From: Amblyomma americanum
Lineage: Eukaryota; Arthropoda; Arachnida; Ixodida; Ixodidae
Assembly (NCBI RefSeq): GCF_052857255.1
Contig: NC_135497.1
Coordinates: forward strand, 187,579,127 to 187,643,126
Length of the DNA: 64,000 nucleotides
Direction of reading: 5' to 3'
The notes under the pieces: model-generated
Told to the model about the DNA's origin: nothing
Seen by the model: only the letters and a program-made list of their open reading frames with translations
The model's database searches: none
In this document: positions 49,801-58,800 of the stretch, piece after piece
Numbering within the stretch: the first letter of the stretch is position 1
Layout of the letters: every line of letters starts with the position of its first letter
Program-made: the position numbers and the translations under genes

Positions 49801-52800
49801 ACCAATCAGCAGCCAAACCACACTTGTTTTGCAACTTGAATGCACCATAATAACCACAGCTGCTATTAATGGTAGCAAGATCTTCGTGGAGAGGATGGTT
49901 TTTAGTTTATGGGGGTTTAACGTCCCAATGCGACTCAGGCTATGAGGGACGCCGTAGTGAAGGGCTCTGGATATTTCGACCACCTGGGGTTCTTTAACGT
50001 GCACTGACATCGCACAGTACACGGGGATCGAACCCGCGTCTTTCTAGCCAGCAGCCGAGCGCCGTAACCACTCAGCCACAGCGGCGGCTTTCGTGGAGAA
50101 GAGATTATAGACACCTTTCATACCCACAAACAGCCAATTTACTTCTTGATGTTCTGCTTCTTGGCAGGGAACACTCCTAACACACAGAATGCTTCCTCTG
50201 ACAAGAGAAAGCATTCTGTGAAGATGGCATGAAAATCCCAGCACTGGAGATAAACAAGTGTGAACAGCTCAAGTAGCCTCGTTCCTCATGGCAAAGACGC
50301 CCAAAGATGGGTGCCAATTTAAGATCATCATTCCTGAGGAAGGCACCCGGGAGCAAAGTTTGGGTGTGTCCGTCGTGTTCTTCTTGGGGATCCCCAGCAC
50401 AATGACACTTCCTCATCAGGAGAACTTTAGATGTTTCCCAGTTCATCCAAGAAGCATGACATTAAAAAGTAAACGAATGCTCTGCCCGCACAAACTCTGC
50501 TATTCCCTTCCTCATAAAGATGTTGCTGCCATCCATGCAACACAGCTGTATTCCAAAACAAATGTAATATTGGCACTGACAGGTTCCTAGACTTATTGAC
50601 TCATTGCCTGTCCCATGGAAGGTCACTTGAGCCAGAATGTGCATTGCCCCCACACTGAACAATATTTTTACAGTAGTGAATCTACAAAATCCTGCTTGCT
50701 GAACTGAAAGACAGCATGGCCATGAAGATTTTCAGGCATTTTGACAATTTATTTTTTTTTATGAATGTCCCTCCAAAGAAGTGCAAAAATTCGTCGGAGG
50801 CACATAGATATGCGGGAAGGTGAAAGCCATTTGTGACTCATTGCACTGATCTGAATTTGTCGTGCTTATTATAGATGCCGCAAATTATAGATCTTTCGGT
50901 GATCTTAAGTCATGTGACCTTAATATCACGTGACACCACAAGGTCACATAACCTAGGTTGGCGATGTAACGGACGGATGGTCACCGCGAGTATGAGCCAA
51001 TAAAGGCTATCGCCTTAATACCAGGTCAGAGTCTGTGTTGCTGAACCAATCAACACTGCACTATCATTTTATACTACTATACCTACCCACATGTCAGCAA
51101 CTCAAGCAATGCCGAATGCTGAATCTGACAAATAAAAACCCTCTTTACCTGAACCAGATTATGAAGTCAAAATGCACAAAACAAACATTTGCTTTCGAAG
51201 TCTAACTGCATGTAGCATTGGTTAATTTATGCCCTAAAAGCTGACTAGAAGTGATGTGAAATTTTAGTGTGATATAAAAAAAGCAGAGCAGAAATTATGA
51301 ATAACTCTAAACAGCTCTTCTTATGGAACCCCTCATCTGCAGCTGCAGTGCATTAGGCATCTGCACTACCCATTAACTCACTCTTCTTCTGGAGATGCCC
51401 TTCCTGTCTCCTTGGGGCTACCCCTGACTTTACTTCGCCCCTTCTTCTCCTTCTCTTCCTCTTCATCCTTTCTCCGCCTCTTTTCCCGGCAGTCACCCCT
51501 CTTGTCTGAAGGTCGCTCTCGTTTTCGTGAGGAGTGAGAACTTGAAGTCACACTGGAGTGAGATGAGCTAAGGCGAGATGAGTCACGACGACGGCTATGT
51601 GGGGGAGGTGAATGCGACTGGCTTCTGCGGGAATTACGCTGCCTTGGTTCATCCCGTGAACGCTGCCGAACATCGCTCCGGCTGCAAGGGGAACTTCGGC
51701 GCCGGCGCTCTCGACTATGACTTCTCCGCCTCTCCCGGGACCTGGTGGAATAGTAAAAGCACAATGCCGCCCATTGAATCAGTAGTAGCCCACTCCGAAC
51801 ATAGTTATGAAGACTGTAATTAGTGCTGCTGCACTACACAGACAACTGCATGATCCAGTGATGGCAACTCTCCATTTGTACTTCACTCAAGTTACTACTA
51901 CAAAATGTGGCAGTCAATGTTTTTAAAATCAATAGCATCAAAAACTATTTTCAAGGTTCGAATCACGGGCAATGCCCTGCCTGCTCACATTATGAGCACT
52001 ACATCCGCAGGTTTTTCTGGCATGGTTGCAACCTATTCTCCGAGTAAAAATTTAAAAAAAAAATAAGAAAATACATCGAGCCACAAACATACCAACTTCA
52101 TATCCTTTATCTTTAAACTACTTTTTGTGAGTTTAACTTTTCCTAATTTGATTCCATGGAAATGAAGACCATTTCACAGAATAAATTTTATGCAGCTTAC
52201 ACAGAAGCCGGTCACTTAAAAGGACATAAAAGGAGTATAGTAGATACCTAATTTTGGTGGCATGTTTTTTTCTTTGCAGTGATGCATAAGAGATTACTAT
52301 ACATGGGCCACCATGTGGTACTCTCCTACGGCCGCTAAATAATTTATAATTGAATTTTTTTTCTCATGCTGTTCCAGCTTCGGTTTCAACAGTTCTGTGA
52401 AGACCAAGTTCTGTATAGGTCATGTCAGGCAAGAAAAAATTGCAATGTTATCTCTGCTTCTTCATTCGCTGTCATTCTGACTCTTGAAGCAGGTTGGCTT
52501 TAACATTGCTGTTACCGTAAAAACCGGAATATAGGTCGAACTTTTTTTCAAAAAACCATGGTGAAAAGTCGACCCCCGTCTTATATACCGGTCATTGGCG
52601 GAAAAAATACGGAAGTCTTGCAACAATGGGTGGCTGAAGTCAACAGCCTCCATCACCATCAGCAGCAGTGCCACCATTTTGCGTTTCAGTAGACGCAAAG
52701 CGGAAGCTAACGGCAATTTACCGTCGCCTCCAAGAAAAACACGATTGAATACGGGGAAGCTCACGGGAACCTGGCGGCACAGCGCGAATTTGGAGTATCC

Positions 52801-55800
52801 GAAAAAAGAGCATTCAGTACTGGCGGAGGCAGAAGCTGCATATTACAACTTGCAGCAACCAGGAGAAAACATCATTTCGTGGGCAGACCGTAGTGTATCG
52901 AGCGCTGCGAGCAAGATCGCTGCCTGTGACTGCCGAATGCATCCGCGTGAAAGCGGCAGAGATCGCGCGTGCCTCTAGACTCACGAGGGCGCAATTCAAA
53001 GGCTCGCCATCCTGGTTGCGGCGATTCATGAAGAGGAGGGCTTTGCTCTACGGCGCCGTACTTGCCTGTGCCAGAAACAAACACGCGGGCCGATTGGTGC
53101 GCGATATTGTTAAAAAATTTGCCGGGTGTACATACAAGCACCATTTAAATGAAATTAAATACTGTCACCATTGTGCAACCTCTCGAGTCGCATTTGTTTC
53201 AAAGTAAGGATGTCTTTCGGTACATTTCCCATTGAAAAAAGATCTTTTTCATTTTTAGAATTGGTTAGTTAGGGGGTCGACCTATATTCCGGTCCGACCT
53301 ATAGTCCGGTTTTTACGGTACTTAAAATGATGAAGTAGTGATTACATTGCTGCTTTTTCATGCCTCACGTGACCTATATGCAACTTTGACGTCGCATCCA
53401 TCGTTTGGGTGTTGAAACCAAAACAGCATGAGAGAGAAATTTGACTATAAATTATTTACCACTCGGAGACGAATACCATGTGATAATCCATGCATACCAA
53501 TGCCTTATGCATCATTACAAAAAGGACGCTCAACTAAAAATTAGGTGTCTATACAGTCGACGACACATTTTTCGGAGCCTCTAGGTACAGCGAAAACGAC
53601 CCAAAAATCAGGTAGTCCGGAAAATCAAATTTCACCGAAAAAATTCGAACTTATTGCCATTATGCTGGAGGAAGAGGTCAGTTGTGTTGCACACATTCTA
53701 AAGCTCCTAATGACTAAATTTCGCCGCGCGACACGTGCACAGACAATGGGCGGCGACTACTTTCACGAGCTCAGCCTGGCTATTCTGCCCTCGGCATGTC
53801 GCCGATGAACGCACGGGTTGGGACAAAGTCTAAACGAGAAAGCGAACACGCCGCTGCAGGAACTGCATTGCGCGCGCAGTACTATGGACCCAGAACGAGA
53901 ACACGAAGATGGCGAAACAATAAGAACCGAGAAACGGCCGAAGCAAGTGCTCCGTCGACATTGGCCTCCGTCATTAGGCCTAGCAACTAGAGCCAAAATC
54001 GGCATCGTATTCAGCGATATGCACTCTGCGGTGGCTTGCGTATAAAGAGGAGCGTCTTGCCTCTCATCAAAACGCCAGTTATTTACGGTTTTACGATAGA
54101 AAAGTCAGGTTTTGCGGTGCGTTTTGCTGCGGGTACGCTGACCTCGCTTTAAGATGCACCACCATTTCCTTCCGCACTCACCGTCTCCGTGAAGCCGTAT
54201 GCTTCCCACGTGCTTCGCTGCTACCTCTTTCCGTATTTGAAACGAAAGACTCAGCACAGATGAGTTTCGCGAACTCTGACTGCTTTTAAAAAAGTTTGTG
54301 TGGCGGAAGATGTTCAAGAACCGTACGAATTCGAAACCACGCGGGCGCAATGGGCCAACTCGCACAGAATTTCAGTATCGAAGCACGCTTTAAGACCACC
54401 GACGTCTCCCTGTGTTCCTCTCCGCTCCTACTACTACCTGGCTCCCATCCGCTGCTTCCTTCGATGCGTCGTACTACATCGACTCATGCTCGCCCTGCCT
54501 GCAAGGCATCCCCACTTCACTTGGGACGCTCAGTACCTGGTGAACCCTTTCCTTTTATTCTGTAGTGTTGTACGCTTGTTGAGTGTGTGTCTTTCTTGCT
54601 GGCGTGTGCGTTTCTTATTGGCCCTTTTTCCTTTAAATTATAAATACAGCTTCGTTTTGTTTTGTTTGATCTCTCTGTTCTCTTGTTCGAACCTGCACGC
54701 GATAGCGTTCCCCTTCGGAAAGTCGGGGATGCGCTACCAATTCGCGACAATCGCACAGTACACGGGCCAAAGTGGCTGTCTGTTTTACCATTAGCTGAGC
54801 AGGCAGCACTGAAGTGAAGCTGGTTTAACCCTTTCTGGTCAGGCGCAGTTTCCCTAATGACGATGGCTTTGGTCAGCATTACTTTTTGGGCCTTCTAGCC
54901 TCTCATAAAGAATGCGAGTGCCACATCATGATTTGGTTATTCGCTGTGCCTTCAGTGGAAATTCTTCAAAGTGTGGTATTTCTCGAAGCACTCTACTTGG
55001 TGAAGGCCAAGCTGCTTCTCGCATGTCTTGCAATAAAATACCGTCTCCCTTCTGCTACGGTTTGTCTGACTATCAGTGTAGACCATGCAATCCTTGCTGC
55101 TGCAGCCTTCAAGTCTGTAAATAAAGTGCGACGCACCATTGCACCTCTGTCCCTGGTCATAACCGGATGTGCGGCCTGTTTTAATGTCTCAAGGGCTGCG
55201 CTATAAATTTTCAGCGATACTGGAGATGGCTCATCCAGTGAAGCTTGTTATAGCTTCCAAAGAAAGCTGCTTACAATAGTAGATACTTCAAGCAACCAGA
55301 AGAGCTTCCACCACCACATCATCGATTTCTTCAGAAACCTGTAACTTCAACAATAATGATGAGCTCTGTCAGCAGCCCCCATGTTTGCAGTACAGTTGCA
55401 AATGAAAAATATCTTGTGTAGTGTTGAAGTTTTGCCTCTCTGCTCTGTCCCTGTCCCTGTTGACACACTGTGAGCTAAGCTCAGCACAGCCACCGAACGC
55501 TTATCGTATCAGGCGAAAGTCATGAAAGAGTCCCTAAAGCGATAAGCTAAGACATCACCTTTCTTCTTTTTTCTTTTCTTGAGTTCCTGTGGCATGCTCT
55601 TCCTGCTTGGCATGACTGTGCCCATGAGAAACACCTTGACAAAGGAGCTGACAAAACCAATGGAGACTGTCCGTGGCGGTACTGCCATAACAGGTCTCAA
55701 ATACAGGCACATACCCTGTTGCACAGTTGGCCAGCCCAAAAATGCGAAGGCCCCAATATGTAGACTTTTGGGGGTTGTAGCATTTGAATAAAACATAACC

Positions 55801-58800
55801 TTTGAAAACAACTGTATTCTCATCCATACAGCTTTTTTGACCTCGCTAGAAGTTCTTTCAGCCCTTTGTGTCAATATACTTTGCTTGTGTCAATATACTT
55901 CCACGAGTGGTGTGACCATCAGAACTCTCAACACATGGTGACGTGTGGAGTATCCAGAATGGAAAAAGCAGAAAACACAGGTGGAAAGAATGGCATTTTC
56001 ATGAGGATGTCCTGTTAAAAGTAATCTTTGACCTCAAGCTTTGGGTTCAAAGGCACATTCAAGAGAACACCCATAAACGCCTTGAACTCGAGAAGTGTAC
56101 ATCAAACTAAGTGTTCCACACAGACTGCTAGGGAAGAGGCTGAGCTGCTGTAGTGATTTTTTTACTTTGCATACCTGAAAACACAGCATCTCAGACTGTA
56201 AATCTGACAGTGGATAGAACATGTAACCTAGGGTTGGGCACAGTGAGCTGAACAGGACTGGTACTGGGAAAATCATCAGTGAACGGTTCCTGGGCACCAC
56301 TTGCCGATACATCATCGCTGCAGGTTGCGCTACACTATCATACTTCTCAGTTTCACCGTCCAAACTTGCTCTTGACGTAAACTGTCATGTTGAAGGAGGC
56401 AAGTAGTTTTCTTCATCACGGAAGTCATCTTCACTTTCTACAAAATCATTCGCCAACTTTCCGAAAACATGCCTGGTGGAATGAAAGCCATGCCGCAGTG
56501 ATTTCCCACCATATCAAGGCCTCCAAAGCCACATGATCAAAATATATTTCTATATCAGTATGATGCTCCCACCTCTCGGGAGAAAAAAGTAAGAGCTAAC
56601 CTATAGGCTACAACCATTCCCGTCAGAAGGTGCACCCTTTTCATTGCAGAAATGACAGGCAAAATGTCATGTCGGGCAATGCCCTACCACTGACCGGAAG
56701 CGCACTTTTTCAATGTAGAGCAATGCCTGACAGATGACCACAAAGGGTGAACAGTCGGAAAAAGAGCCAGTTATGATCTGGATATTCTACACCAAAATTG
56801 AGCATTCAATGGATGTTCAACAGACACCCAACAAAGCAAACATTAACAGAGAAAAATAAAGCAGTACTATATATACTTAAGTGCACCATCCACAAATAAA
56901 GAAAAATTGATGTGGGGTACCCTCACAGAAGGAGAAAATACAGAAAAAAAACAAGCTCAGAATAATAAAAGTGGAATGCAATGCAAATTCATACCTGTCC
57001 CTGCTGTGATGGGAGCTCCGGCCTATTTCCACACTGCTATTTCTCACATCAGAGACACCTTCCTGCACCCAGCTCGTATAAGTCTGACTGGAAGTGCTGC
57101 AAAGGTACACAATAAAACTATTTCAAATGGGCTGCTTCATTAGAACAACAAACAAAGTAAAAGTCCTTAAAGGAACACTGAGGACAACTCCATTCAATTT
57201 TTGTTCTTGGCAACAAAAAAACCATTGCTTGCCTCTTTGTGGTTATGTTCCTGTTTGTTTGGCAGCAAAAGAGGTATTTTTCGACAAGAAAAGAGAAATT
57301 TAAAAATTTAATATACACATATATATTTTTTGGCCATTCAATTCAAACTCATGATGTCGATAAAGAAAAGGAGTCCACAATCACCAGTTGGAAATGAATG
57401 GAAGCGTGGCATAGCCTCAAAGATCCACACCCAAAAGAAAGCATTGACGTCCCAGTTACTCCGGGCCTTTTCTCGCTTATTAAAGATCCCTCTTCAGTGA
57501 AAGCAGCACCCCTGTCATATAAACACAGCACCTGATCAGTATGAGCCGACTTGTCCTCAGTGTTCCTTTAAAATGTAGCAGTGTCATGAAAAATAGTTAA
57601 AACCAAATTTAGATGACAAACTTTGTGATCTATAACATTTACACAAGTAATTGCTGACCCACTCGCAAGACCAACAGGACACAGCTAAGGTAGTCTGACG
57701 ATGTGCTTGTTCATGTCGCTAATTTTCATTTCCTTGTCCTGCACGTGCTTTCTGTTTTGATGCCTACATGCTCACTCTACATAACAACTGGGTGCATCAG
57801 TTTCACAGCATGGAGGTACGCAATGCCTGTATAAGTGATGATCATGACGCTATGCTCTAACTAGTAAGCACGAATTTAATACAGGTTCCAAAATAGCGAT
57901 TCACAGAGCAAAGTTTCAATCAGGGTAGTGATGCCAGTTTGCTGATAGATCAAGTATTTGAAACAACAATACACTAAGACTACTAGGAGCATTCTGTCAA
58001 GAAGTTGTAACGGGACTGACTTTTTAGGCATTGTACCATTCAGAGTCCATTCACAGAGCAAAGTTTCAATCAGGGTAGTGATGCCAGTTTGCTGATAGAT
58101 CAAGTATTTGAAACAACAATACAATAAGACTACTAGGAGCATTCTGTCAAGAAGTTGTAACGGGACTGACTTTTTAGGCATTGTACCATTCAGAGTCCAA
58201 ACAGAACACAATGCATAATTTATTTGTTTTAAGATGAATATCATCTAGGTAACAAACAAACCACCAAAAGAATGTCAATTTTGGCATTACTGAGCACAGC
58301 TTTAAATAAAACAAGGCACCTTTTATTGATGCCTTAAAGGCCCGGAGGCATGACATAAGTGAGAAGAATGGGTATGTGTCCAAGGTATGCCATGAAAATA
58401 CATGTGATTTACAACACGCAACAGCATTAACTTGCTAGATGGAAGTTAGCACTGGTACATACAGTATACATTTACACCCATTTAAAATTTCTTTGTCATT
58501 GCAGGCACTATCACGGACAGGAGTTTCCAGGTCACGTGAACAGAAATTTAGCTGCACAGATGCAATGTTTCCAAAGAAGTGCCTCATTTCAGTACCTCAC
58601 ACATTAGCACACGGTTTTGGCCACCACCTCCACATGGTACATGGTTATGTGCTTTAGTTATCGTTCCCAAGTTCTGAAGGTTTTTGTCCCCAACAGTACT
58701 TCACTGCAGAAAAGTTATCACAATGTGATCACATTGCATGTCAAACACTTTACTGAGGTGAATAAATGCACATAGCTACATGACATTTTGATGATGATGA

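Noticed and set aside
51378..51764. RS-rich frame as a terminal exon of a separate SR protein
   Set aside because: A GTGAGT donor just before the stop and exact phase match to the next exon make it an internal DROSHA exon.
54300..54794. 164-codon open frame
   Set aside because: Low-complexity hydrophobic translation with no splice context or family motif.
57876..58244. 122-codon frame with an internal repeat
   Set aside because: The protein repeat is only the translation of the 150-bp tandem DNA duplication.
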